Shown one piece after another: positions 28,041-36,686 of a stretch of DNA of 36,761 nucleotides; positions within the stretch are counted from its first letter, which is position 1; every line of letters starts with the position of its first letter. The position numbers and the translations under genes were made by a program. Where the stretch lies: NCBI GenBank assembly GCA_947588685.1, contig CANPYM010000025.1, positions 1-36,761 of the forward strand, in the 5' to 3' direction. The stretch is from an uncultured Bacilli bacterium. GTDB lineage: Bacteria; Bacillota_I; Bacilli_A; RF39; UBA660. The notes beneath the pieces were generated by a model. It was not told the DNA's origin. It saw only the letters and a program-made list of their open reading frames with translations, and made no database searches.

Positions 28041-28342
28041 AATACAATAAGCCTTTCTTCAGAATCAATAATTTTAGTATTAGGCTCCCCTATTACATAT
28101 TCAATTTGCGAGTACTGCTTTTCCGTAATAGTAAGGATTTGGATTAGCCCTTTTTTAGGAGCTTTTTTCTTTAACCTACTAATTAGCAATTGAGATTGTT
28201 GTGTACTTAAAGTAATTTTAGAATAAACTGACTCTTGTAACATTATAAAACCATCATTAATAAGGAATTTTCTAAATTTGTTATAATTCCTTTTATCTTG
28301 AGCATAAATATTTGGTAAATCAAAAAATACTATTGTTCGCAT
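28037..28342 (-). CDS. cas2: CRISPR-associated endonuclease Cas2
   Basis: MRTIVFFDLPNIYAQDKRNYNKFRKFLINDGFIMLQESVYSKI; RBS GAGGGAT; ORF-track start at 28387 lies inside cas1. Confidence 0.95.
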   Translation of the reverse strand: MRTIVFFDLPNIYAQDKRNYNKFRKFLINDGFIMLQESVYSKITLSTQQSQLLISRLKKKAPKKGLIQILTITEKQYSQIEYVIGEPNTKIIDSEERLIVL

Positions 28343-28346
28343 TGTT

Positions 28347-29219
28347 CTATCCCTCGTAGAAGATGAATTCTTCATATTCATTATCACTATCCATGCTATC
28401 TAATGTATTTTTAACATAAGTTTTAAGTATATCTTTTAAAGTGTAACTTTTATTGTGATACATAAACTTTTCATTAAAAATATTTATTAAATCTAATTTA
28501 TATTTACTATCAAAATCTCTTTTTCGATTATAATAGACAAAATTATCGATAATAATTCGAAATGGTTCCATTAAATCACAAGAGAGATTAAACTCATTAA
28601 ACTCATTCTTATGATGAATCCCAAGTTGTGTTAAGTATCCATTATTAACAACTTCTTTATTAATAGTCGATAGTAAAACAGCATATCCATAATTTAGGGC
28701 TGCGTTGATATCATCATTATTATTTCTAACAAATGTTTTACCAAATAAAGAATTAAAATATACTTTGGCAGCATGCCCTTCCCTATTTGTTTTATCACCT
28801 ATTGTAACTTCATCAATATAACTTACAACTAAATCATACCCATCAGATTCAACTTTATTTAATAATAATCCTTGATTCAATATTTTATTTTTGACTATTT
28901 TTTGCCATAATTTATCTTTTTTTTCGCTACTCCATTTAGTTTGCATAATAATTTTTTTGCTTGAATTGTGACTTGAATAATAACTTTGTAGTTCTCCAAA
29001 GGGATTATGTTTTTCATCACAAAAAATAATATTAATCTTGCTATCGGCCAATTCTTTTAACAGATATGAAGAAATAGATACTGAAATGCTGTCAACGATA
29101 ATAGTATCTATTTCTGATAAATGAATATACTTTTCATCCATATCTTGTTTAACTACTAAAAATCTATTTTTATAACTTATTTTTGCTGGATTAGAAATAA
29201 CAACAGTTCTAAAACTCAT
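28347..29219 (-). CDS. cas1: CRISPR-associated endonuclease Cas1 (type II)
   Basis: MSFRTVVISNPAKISYKNRFLVVKQ, NDDINAALNYGYAVLLS, HHKNEFNEFNLSCDLMEPFR. Confidence 0.97.
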   Translation of the reverse strand: MSFRTVVISNPAKISYKNRFLVVKQDMDEKYIHLSEIDTIIVDSISVSISSYLLKELADSKINIIFCDEKHNPFGELQSYYSSHNSSKKIIMQTKWSSEKKDKLWQKIVKNKILNQGLLLNKVESDGYDLVVSYIDEVTIGDKTNREGHAAKVYFNSLFGKTFVRNNNDDINAALNYGYAVLLSTINKEVVNNGYLTQLGIHHKNEFNEFNLSCDLMEPFRIIIDNFVYYNRKRDFDSKYKLDLINIFNEKFMYHNKSYTLKDILKTYVKNTLDSMDSDNEYEEFIFYEG

Positions 29220-32200
29220 ATTTTCTTGTCCTCAATCCAGTTACAGATTTGTTAATTACAACAGCGTTTTTAATTATTCGCTCGTTTCTTTTTCCAAAGG
29301 CTGAAGAATAACTAGCATCTAGAAATTTTAAATTAGCATTAGTACTATTGCATTTTAATAAATGAAGTAATTCGGTAACTAATTTTTCATATATTTCTAG
29401 ATTTTTATTTTCTTCTAAAGTAGGTAGAAACATCATTTTCATATTTTCAACTAGGTTTTGATATAAAACATATTCTTTCTCAACTTTATGGATAAGAAGT
29501 TTAATGAATGCTTTAAGTTTGTCGATATATAAATAATCATCTATAGCTTTTTTATGTTTATTTAGTAGACGATCAAGCATAAGTTTATATTCAATTGTTT
29601 CTGCTTTTGATAATTTTAACTCTTTAGCATTACATACTTCAACCATATTTGTTGCACCAACTAAGTAACATATTTGACCATTCCAATTTAACTCACTAAA
29701 AAATGGAATCGGTTTACTTGCAATAGTAATTTTATCATCTGAAGATAGATTTAATAAATTGCGGATATATTTGTTAAGTTCTTCAGTATCTTTTTTATCA
29801 ATGTAGATTGGTATGCCAATTAACCTCTGATCTTCTTTATTCCTTTTGGTATATTTAACTGAAATAGCATATGATGGATTTATAGATGAATAAGCACCGT
29901 ATATGTTGGTTGGTAAGTCTTTCTTTAAAGGAACACCCTTATCCCCTTTTTTTAATTTTGTTTGATTATAGAATTGTCCAGTTCTAATTTCTGTCTTCTT
30001 ACTAATTAAAATATCATTACGATATAGGTGATTTTCAACAGTCTTTTTAAACTCGTCGATATCTAGTACTTCACCTGTTTTAGAATTATAATGAACAAAA
30101 GCTGAATCAATACTATTAATAACATATCCATATTTCAAATCATTATATTTCTTTTCTTCAATTAATTTTTTAGTTAATTCTTTTAAATCATCAAAATTAA
30201 TTTTTAAATTACAATGACTCTTATATTCACCAAGGACAGCAGCTAAATAAGCATCATGAGCATGATGAAAATCATTCAAATCACGGAATTTATATAGAGC
30301 AAATTTTTCACGATAATTATGCGAAAGAGCAGCTGGTAAGTAAATAATTTTACTATTTTGGTGAAGAGATTGTAATATGTTAGCGACATGTTTAGTTATT
30401 TGTCTTGTTTCAACTAATTGACGATTAATAAATCCTTCAATATCTTCATTTTTGAATTCCGAACGCTTTAAATTATAAAGTTTTTTAGCAGAGATTAAAT
30501 TAATATCTTTTAAATGTTCCCACCATTTTTTGTTAGTATAGGTTCTATATTCACTTGGTAAAACAAGACTAGCAGCTTTATTTTGATTTTCTTCTCGTAA
30601 TACAAGAGCTTTATTATCGATAGAATCATTTTTGATAATGGTTCTAGGTAAAATATGATCTACTTCATATTGATCTAAACAATTAATATCAAGTGGTTGA
30701 CCTGAGTATAGGCTTTTGCCCTCTTGAATAAAATATAAAAACATTTTTTCACTATTTATTTCGTTGGTATCAAGTTCACCTTTTAATCTTTTATATTCGT
30801 TAATACTATCTTTTGATGCTGTATAAAGTTTATTCAAGTATTCTTTTCTATCATCTTTTCTTTGTTTAGCTTCATCGCCTCTAGCCATTTCAATACTAAT
30901 ACTACTAGGTTCATAACCGATATAGGAAACAAGTTCTTCAACAATTTTTAAGGCTTGCCATATACCTCGTTTAGTAGATGGCGAAGTTGCAAGCTCATCA
31001 ACCATCTGATAATTTAATTTACCGTTTTCACTACTTTGATTTATTTTGGCAATCATTTCTTGAAAGCCATACTTGTCATTATTGATAATTTGCATAAAGT
31101 TTTCATCAGTTTCCCACATAATATCTATTATTGATTTTTTCGTTGATGTTGCTTCATCATAATAATATGGTGTAGTGAGAAGACGATTTGATAAACTACT
31201 CCATCCAGAATATTTCTTTTTGATAATATTTTTAAGTACAGGTTTTAATATTGGATAAGTTTTTTCAATTTTCTTTGCTAAAATGTCTTTGTCTTCAAAG
31301 ATGGTAATCCAACGGATAATTACTTCAGCATCATCAGTAGTAAGATTAGTATCCTTAAAGAAACCATCTGGTCCAAAGAAATCAATGTATGACCCCATAT
31401 TATTAGCAAATTTTTCTTTAGCAGAGTATCCTGTTACTGAAATATCACCATTATACATGTCAAACTCACGAGATTTAATTAAAAACTCTTTAAATTTTTT
31501 ATCTGTTAGAGTTCCTGGCGTTGCACGGAAGAACTCATCGATAAGGCGATGTTGGAAGTCTATAGTTAATCTTTGATCATTTACACGAATTTGCTTTAGT
31601 TCATTTAGAACTTTATATTCTGAATATAAGATAGAATTATTAGGCATAGCTGGTTCTTCTAGTAAATATGTACAATGTCCTAACATTCTTTCTATAAATA
31701 ATTCAGCAGATTTTTCTTTATCAACTACTTCATCAAAATTATAAGGTGTAATTTTAACATTCGGTATTTTTCTTTTCATCCAAGCGAAACGATGTTTATC
31801 ACTATCGATAAGTGGTCCTACATAATAAGGTATTTTAAATGACAATAATTTAACTAGTTTATATTCATTATCAATCATATCAAGTAAAAAAGGATAATAC
31901 TTACCTTGATTTTGGATAATTAGTTTTAGTTCTTCTTTATTAATCTGATATGGATACTTGCCATTTTCGGTACTAGTAATTCTTGGAAGTAAATCTCCAT
32001 TATTCATTTTGATAGCAAGATTAGATAATTTTTCAATTAAGGTAGAATCAGTAAGGGTTGGGACAATGTTATCAATATGTTTTTGTAATTCTTTAACAAA
32101 ATCATCGTATGTTTTAGCGTTATGAATATATAAGTCATATAAGCAAGTATATTTTTCGGTTGAACGAAAAATTTTATTATATTCTTTGCGATTATTGTTA

Positions 32201-33207
32201 AAAATAGCTTTTAAATCTTTTAAGTCTTGTTCGTGGTTTAGATATTTTTCAACCATTAATGGGGAGATGAGACAGTTTTCACGGTTGCCAAACAAGTTTT
32301 TTAAAAATAGCATATCATACATTTCTTTCATTAAAGCTAATGTAGATATTCTATTATCTAATACCTTTTCAATATTATCATATTTATCATCAAAGTCACT
32401 ACCATTAAAGGATATTTTAAGATCTTCTTCAACATCCAAGTGAAACATATCTTTAAGTGAAAAACTATTTCCACATACAAGCTTACTAAAATTATCAGCA
32501 AATTTTTTATAGTCACCAAAAAATATATTCAAGTAATCTTTTAATTCTTTTTTGCGGTCATTTTTACTTTTTATTAAACATATTGTTTCTAATTTTTGAT
32601 AATCAATTTGATTGATATAGTATTCATCAAATTCTAACTCAGGACATACTTGAGATAAATCACTAAACACTTCTTTAAGTTTTTGTTTAATATCTAGATT
32701 ATTTACTTTAAAATCATTCGCTCCATATAAGAAATTACCGCGATATTTAATAATATGATGTATAGCTAAATATACAAGTCTTATATCTTGTTTACTAGGG
32801 TTAGTTATAAGTTCGTTGCGTAAGTGATAAATAGTTGGAAATTTTTCGTTATATTCTTTAGCCTTAATTTTTTCTTCTTTCGTTAATGGGTGCTTTTTAT
32901 GTGTTGGATCTTTGTCTTCAGAATAAAAACTTTCTTGTAGTTTAAAAAAGAAATTAGGATCTACTGCCTCAATATCAGCTTTAAAGGCTTCTTGCAATAA
33001 TTTAATACGTTGACGTCGCCGATCATATCTTCTTCTCGTACTACGATATCCTCTTCTTTCTAAAGCGGTATTTGCTTCTTCAAATAATCTAACACCCCAA
33101 AGTGCTTTATTACCTTTTCGCATAACTTTATAATTATCTTTTAAAACAACAGCCCACCCTACTGACGTTGTTCCAATATCTAACCCAATATTATATTCTT
33201 TGTTCAT
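29209..33207 (-). CDS. cas9: type II-A CRISPR effector endonuclease Cas9 (1332 aa)
   Basis: RuvC-I NIGLDIGTTSVGWAVV, Arg-rich bridge helix RRGYRSTRRRYDRRRQRI, RuvC-II SISIEMARGDEAKQRKD, HNH YEVDHILPRTIIKNDSIDNKALVLREENQNK, RuvC-III HHAHDAYLAAVLG. ATG at 33207 has RBS AAGGAAGG. Confidence 0.98.
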   Translation of the reverse strand: MNKEYNIGLDIGTTSVGWAVVLKDNYKVMRKGNKALWGVRLFEEANTALERRGYRSTRRRYDRRRQRIKLLQEAFKADIEAVDPNFFFKLQESFYSEDKDPTHKKHPLTKEEKIKAKEYNEKFPTIYHLRNELITNPSKQDIRLVYLAIHHIIKYRGNFLYGANDFKVNNLDIKQKLKEVFSDLSQVCPELEFDEYYINQIDYQKLETICLIKSKNDRKKELKDYLNIFFGDYKKFADNFSKLVCGNSFSLKDMFHLDVEEDLKISFNGSDFDDKYDNIEKVLDNRISTLALMKEMYDMLFLKNLFGNRENCLISPLMVEKYLNHEQDLKDLKAIFNNNRKEYNKIFRSTEKYTCLYDLYIHNAKTYDDFVKELQKHIDNIVPTLTDSTLIEKLSNLAIKMNNGDLLPRITSTENGKYPYQINKEELKLIIQNQGKYYPFLLDMIDNEYKLVKLLSFKIPYYVGPLIDSDKHRFAWMKRKIPNVKITPYNFDEVVDKEKSAELFIERMLGHCTYLLEEPAMPNNSILYSEYKVLNELKQIRVNDQRLTIDFQHRLIDEFFRATPGTLTDKKFKEFLIKSREFDMYNGDISVTGYSAKEKFANNMGSYIDFFGPDGFFKDTNLTTDDAEVIIRWITIFEDKDILAKKIEKTYPILKPVLKNIIKKKYSGWSSLSNRLLTTPYYYDEATSTKKSIIDIMWETDENFMQIINNDKYGFQEMIAKINQSSENGKLNYQMVDELATSPSTKRGIWQALKIVEELVSYIGYEPSSISIEMARGDEAKQRKDDRKEYLNKLYTASKDSINEYKRLKGELDTNEINSEKMFLYFIQEGKSLYSGQPLDINCLDQYEVDHILPRTIIKNDSIDNKALVLREENQNKAASLVLPSEYRTYTNKKWWEHLKDINLISAKKLYNLKRSEFKNEDIEGFINRQLVETRQITKHVANILQSLHQNSKIIYLPAALSHNYREKFALYKFRDLNDFHHAHDAYLAAVLGEYKSHCNLKINFDDLKELTKKLIEEKKYNDLKYGYVINSIDSAFVHYNSKTGEVLDIDEFKKTVENHLYRNDILISKKTEIRTGQFYNQTKLKKGDKGVPLKKDLPTNIYGAYSSINPSYAISVKYTKRNKEDQRLIGIPIYIDKKDTEELNKYIRNLLNLSSDDKITIASKPIPFFSELNWNGQICYLVGATNMVEVCNAKELKLSKAETIEYKLMLDRLLNKHKKAIDDYLYIDKLKAFIKLLIHKVEKEYVLYQNLVENMKMMFLPTLEENKNLEIYEKLVTELLHLLKCNSTNANLKFLDASYSSAFGKRNERIIKNAVVINKSVTGLRTRKYEF

Positions 33208-33236
33208 TTGACTTCCATCCTTCCTTATGATACAAT
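33208..33236 (+). promoter_or_regulatory. tracrRNA promoter (TTGACT - 17 nt - TACAAT)
   Basis: TTGACT 33208-33213, TACAAT 33231-33236, about 7 nt before the anti-repeat. Confidence 0.75.
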
Positions 33237-33242
33237 TTAGTT

Positions 33243-33336
33243 GTCTTAATACCATTTAAGATGTCATAGAGAGTTAAAATAAAGGCATAGCCCTAAATAC
33301 TCAATCTATTGAGAACAGTCGCTTAGGCGACTTTTT
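33243..33336 (+). ncRNA. tracrRNA
   Basis: Anti-repeat TAATACCATTTAAGATGTCATAGAgaguTAAAAT pairs with the crRNA repeat; nexus-like GGCatAGCC; hairpin CTCAAtctaTTGAG; terminator AGTCGCttaGGCGACTTTTT. Confidence 0.9.
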
Positions 33337-33432
33337 ATTATGGTTATATGACTACTAACTTTATTTTATCAAAAATAATTAATAAAAAGAAGTAAATCAT
33401 TAATATTATTTAAATTTTATTTTTTAGCAAAT

Positions 33433-33461
33433 TTGACAAAAAGATTAAAATATGATAGTAT
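33433..33461 (+). promoter_or_regulatory. promoter of riboswitch transcript (TTGACA - 17 nt - TAGTAT)
   Basis: TTGACA 33433-33438, TAGTAT 33456-33461. Confidence 0.6.
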
Positions 33462-33470
33462 ATAAGCCAT

Positions 33471-33598
33471 TGAAAGGGAGTAGTTCTCATTCTTCGGAAT
33501 GATTTTAATCCGTCAGTTCGGCTTTTAGCCCGGGTTAAAAGATATACTAACTATTGAACAAGACTTTCACAAATAATTGTGGGGTCTTGTTTTCTTTT
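33471..33598 (+). promoter_or_regulatory. yybP-ykoY-type (Mn2+) riboswitch with intrinsic terminator
   Basis: P1 TGAAAG/CTTTCA, conserved GGGAGTAG loop, hairpin CATTCttcgGAATG, CCGTCAGTTCGG...GCCCGG, AACAAGACTTTCA; terminator CAAGAC...GTCTTG-TTTTCTTTT overlaps P1 3' strand. Confidence 0.8.
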
Positions 33599-33624
33599 AC
33601 CTCACAATAAAGGAGGTATTTAAT

Positions 33625-34737
33625 ATGAAAGAAAAAAAGGTTGAAAGGTTATTTGTTGCTTCAGAGGTTCATTTGCAAAAAAGAGTATGGGTTAGTGCAG
33701 CTCATAACGCATATGGAGAAATGTCATATTCATTCTTTATATCCCCTAAAAAGACGTTAGTATATAGTCGTACAGATGAAAATGGAGAAACCAAATTTTA
33801 TCTATATGATACAGATGAAGAAATATATGAGCCATGGTACTACCCTTGTTCATTCACTGATTTTGATAGTGCTTATGGTACCTATGTCTCATCAGGTAGT
33901 CAATATGGATATGGTTATCTTATCCCGGTTGAAGAATATTTTGATATTCCTACTGATACCCATCCATTCTTTGTAAAAGCTTTATTAAATTTAGATAATA
34001 TGTTAAAAAAAGCAAATAAGAAAAGCAATTTCTTTTTATCAACTGACGAAAAAGAAGCTCGAAGTCAATTAGCCACATTAGTTGGATATAAAGGAAAACG
34101 TATTTTTACAGATACTGTTGCTAAATTACCCGTTTGGAAAAAAGAAAAACCAGCAAAGAGAAAAATTGAACAATTATTTGTTGTATCAAAAGTATATGAT
34201 GATTTTGAAGAAATTGAACGTTGGGCTCAATATGATACAGAAGGTATAGTTGAACATCATATTATGGTATCTAAAAGAAAACAATTAGCTTATACTTCAA
34301 CTGATAGTGATGGTAAAACGCATGTTTATTTATATTCTACTGGTAAGAAAATCTTATGTGATTCAACTAAGGATTTTAAATCATCAGTTACAACGACTAG
34401 TTCACTTTGGTGGCCATCTTCTATTGTTGGTGAGCATTTTGTCGCTGAACCTGACGTTTCCAAAGCTAAATGGGTTACTAGAAAAGAATTAAAAGCCCAT
34501 AATAAGAGTCTTAAGGATGACTATGATGCATTTGGTTATTTAACACCTGCTCATAGATATACTGGAATTAAAACTAAATCACCTTTTATTACTGCAATTT
34601 GTGTATATTTTTCAAACGTTGGTAAAAAAGGATATATGCGTTTATCAATGGATGAAGATATTGCTCGCGGACAATTAGCTAAATTTGGTTATGAGTCCCC
34701 TACTGAAGAAAAAGGTAAAACAAAAAAATTATCGTAA
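33625..34737 (+). CDS. uncharacterised protein with two tandem homologous halves
   Basis: RBS AGGAGG; repeated blocks SPKKTLVYSRTDENGETKFYLYDT / SKRKQLAYTSTDSDGKTHVYLYST and STDEKEARSQLATLVGY / SMDEDIARGQLAKFGY. Confidence 0.85.
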   Translation: MKEKKVERLFVASEVHLQKRVWVSAAHNAYGEMSYSFFISPKKTLVYSRTDENGETKFYLYDTDEEIYEPWYYPCSFTDFDSAYGTYVSSGSQYGYGYLIPVEEYFDIPTDTHPFFVKALLNLDNMLKKANKKSNFFLSTDEKEARSQLATLVGYKGKRIFTDTVAKLPVWKKEKPAKRKIEQLFVVSKVYDDFEEIERWAQYDTEGIVEHHIMVSKRKQLAYTSTDSDGKTHVYLYSTGKKILCDSTKDFKSSVTTTSSLWWPSSIVGEHFVAEPDVSKAKWVTRKELKAHNKSLKDDYDAFGYLTPAHRYTGIKTKSPFITAICVYFSNVGKKGYMRLSMDEDIARGQLAKFGYESPTEEKGKTKKLS

Positions 34738-34752
34738 TGATAATTTTTTTTA
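34726..34752. terminator. bidirectional terminator between convergent genes
   Basis: AAAAATTATCgtaatGATAATTTTTTTT. Confidence 0.7.
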
Positions 34753-35850
34753 TAAGTACCAAAGTTTCTCCCCATTCTTTCTTACTTCTTTAATGATGCC
34801 GCCACCAATACATTCCTCACCATCATATAAAACGCAGGCTTGTCCTGGCGTTACGGCTTTAACACCTTCCGGATACTTAACTAGTATCTCATCATCATTA
34901 AGGTATTCAAGAGATACATCATAATCAATTTGGCGATAACGAAACTTAGCTGTACAATTAATAGGTCTTTTATCTGTATTAAAGTTAATTGTATCAATGA
35001 TACAACTATCACTAATTAGATAATCAGTATTACCATAAGATATATATAGGACATTTTTGTTAAGATCTTTACCAACGACAAACATCCTTTCTTTAGATCC
35101 ACCAATATTAAGCCCTCTTCTTTGCCCAATAGTATAATACATTAAGCCGATGTGTTTACCAATAACTTCATTGTGATCAATATCGATAACATCACCAGGT
35201 GTATTAGGTAAATAGTTTTCTAAGAACTTTGTAAAATTACGCTCACCGATAAAACAAATGCCTGTTGAATCTTTTTTAGTAGCTGTAATTAAGCCATTAT
35301 CTAAAGCAATTTTTCTTACCTCGTCTTTTGTTAAATCACCCAGTGGGAATAAAACGTTTCGAAGTTGCTCTCTTGATACTTGTGATAAGAAATAAGTTTG
35401 ATCTTTATTAGTGTCCTTAGCCCGGCAAAGTTGACCATCTTTCATTTTAGCATAATGTCCCGTAGCGATAAAATCACAGCCTAACTTTTGAGCTTCTTTA
35501 GCAAACATATCAAACTTAATATATTTGTTGCACATAACATCCGGATTAGGGGTTCTCCCCTTCTTTAATTCATCTAAAAAATAAGTGAAAACATAATCCC
35601 AATATTCTTTAACAAAATCAACGCGATGAAGAGGTATGCCTATTTTCTCACATACCGCTAAAGCATCATTATAATCTTGTTCTTGCGGACATATATTATT
35701 ATTTAAATCAGGATTACCTAGAAAGTCACCATTGACACTAGTATCCCAATTGCGCATAAATAGACCAATAACATCATAACCTTGTTCTTTTAAGAGAATG
35801 GCTGCAACACTACTATCAACGCCACCACTCATGCCAATTACAACTTTCAC
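34750..35850 (-). CDS. mnmA: tRNA-specific 2-thiouridylase MnmA
   Basis: VVIGMSGGVDSSVAAILLKEQGYDVIGLFMRNWD, PNPDVMCNKYIKFD, ATGHYA, DQTYFLSQV, STGICFIGERNF. Confidence 0.96.
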   Translation of the reverse strand: MKVVIGMSGGVDSSVAAILLKEQGYDVIGLFMRNWDTSVNGDFLGNPDLNNNICPQEQDYNDALAVCEKIGIPLHRVDFVKEYWDYVFTYFLDELKKGRTPNPDVMCNKYIKFDMFAKEAQKLGCDFIATGHYAKMKDGQLCRAKDTNKDQTYFLSQVSREQLRNVLFPLGDLTKDEVRKIALDNGLITATKKDSTGICFIGERNFTKFLENYLPNTPGDVIDIDHNEVIGKHIGLMYYTIGQRRGLNIGGSKERMFVVGKDLNKNVLYISYGNTDYLISDSCIIDTINFNTDKRPINCTAKFRYRQIDYDVSLEYLNDDEILVKYPEGVKAVTPGQACVLYDGEECIGGGIIKEVRKNGEKLWYL

Positions 35851-35876
35851 ATAATCACCACATTCATTATAGCATA

Positions 35877-36491
35877 TTATAACTTAATCGATAAGACTTT
35901 TTTTAGTAATATCGGCATTAAATAAGTTTCATATAAACTAGTTAGAAGTAAGATGATTATACTAATACATAAAATAGTTATATAACGATTAGTAATATGC
36001 TTAAAATTAAGATTCTTTTTATGAATAATTGCATCAATAATATATAATGATAATTTAATAGCGTAGACCCCGACATAGATACATACTAAAAGATTAATAA
36101 CTTGATGTGGTAAATTATATAAGATACCCATTAATATACCTTTAGCTTTATAATTCATAATAAAACTTGATATTGTAAAACTAAGTAAAAATGATTTCAT
36201 AAAAATAATAAAAATAACAATTGGAAGTCCAATAATAGATATTCCAAGTAACCATATTCCAAACATATATAATAAATTAATTAAGAAATTATTAATAAAC
36301 TCTGATTGCATATTTATTTGACCATATTGCGTCATAAATGTATTAAGCGAGGAATTAATCATTTCTTTATCATTAACGCTTAAAATGGTCATAAAAAGGC
36401 TTCCTGTGATGATACCGATAACGGATATTACTGTTAGAAATATTAATACTTTTTTATCAACGTTTAATAGTTTGTCCAATATTTTTTTCAT
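35877..36491 (-). CDS. stage II sporulation protein M-like membrane protein
   Basis: 204 aa multi-TM; N-terminal TM with GIITGSLFMTIL and SpoIIM-like GLPIVIFIIFMKSFLLSFTISSFIMNYKAKGILMGILYNLPHQ. Confidence 0.7.
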   Translation of the reverse strand: MKKILDKLLNVDKKVLIFLTVISVIGIITGSLFMTILSVNDKEMINSSLNTFMTQYGQINMQSEFINNFLINLLYMFGIWLLGISIIGLPIVIFIIFMKSFLLSFTISSFIMNYKAKGILMGILYNLPHQVINLLVCIYVGVYAIKLSLYIIDAIIHKKNLNFKHITNRYITILCISIIILLLTSLYETYLMPILLKKVLSIKL

Positions 36492-36576
36492 TATCTCACC
36501 TAGTTAAGTATATTTAATAAAAAAGTTAATATTCCAATTTTTTTAAATATGTATTATAATTTATATAGAGGTGTCT

Positions 36577-36672
36577 ATGAAAAAGTTAATTGGGAAAATA
36601 TTAATAATATTATTAGTTGTAGGAATGCTTGGAACAATGATTATTATTCCAGCAATGACCTTAGGTAGATAA
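36577..36672 (+). CDS. 31-aa putative small membrane protein
   Basis: ATG with AGAGGTG RBS, TATAAT at 36555-36560; MKKLIGKILIILLVVGMLGTMIIIPAMTLGR. Confidence 0.5.
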   Translation: MKKLIGKILIILLVVGMLGTMIIIPAMTLGR

Positions 36673-36686
36673 AAAAATACTTCGTT

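Noticed and set aside
31283-32443. Plus-strand ORFs within cas9 (97 aa and 85 aa)
   Set aside because: Antisense to conserved Cas9 coding sequence, no RBS or known motif.
33208-33255. N-terminal extension of cas9 (MVLRQLNCIIRKDGSQ) in the ORF track
   Set aside because: Overlaps tracrRNA promoter and anti-repeat; ATG at 33207 has a good RBS and gives the canonical MNKEYNIGLDIGTT start.
33577-33624. Upstream extension of the 386-aa ORF (MWGLVFFYLTIKEVFN)
   Set aside because: Lies inside the riboswitch terminator; ATG 33625 has AGGAGG RBS.
35877-36491. SpoIIM-like gene as evidence of sporulation ability
   Set aside because: A single SpoIIM-family membrane protein is insufficient; family members occur in non-sporulating lineages.
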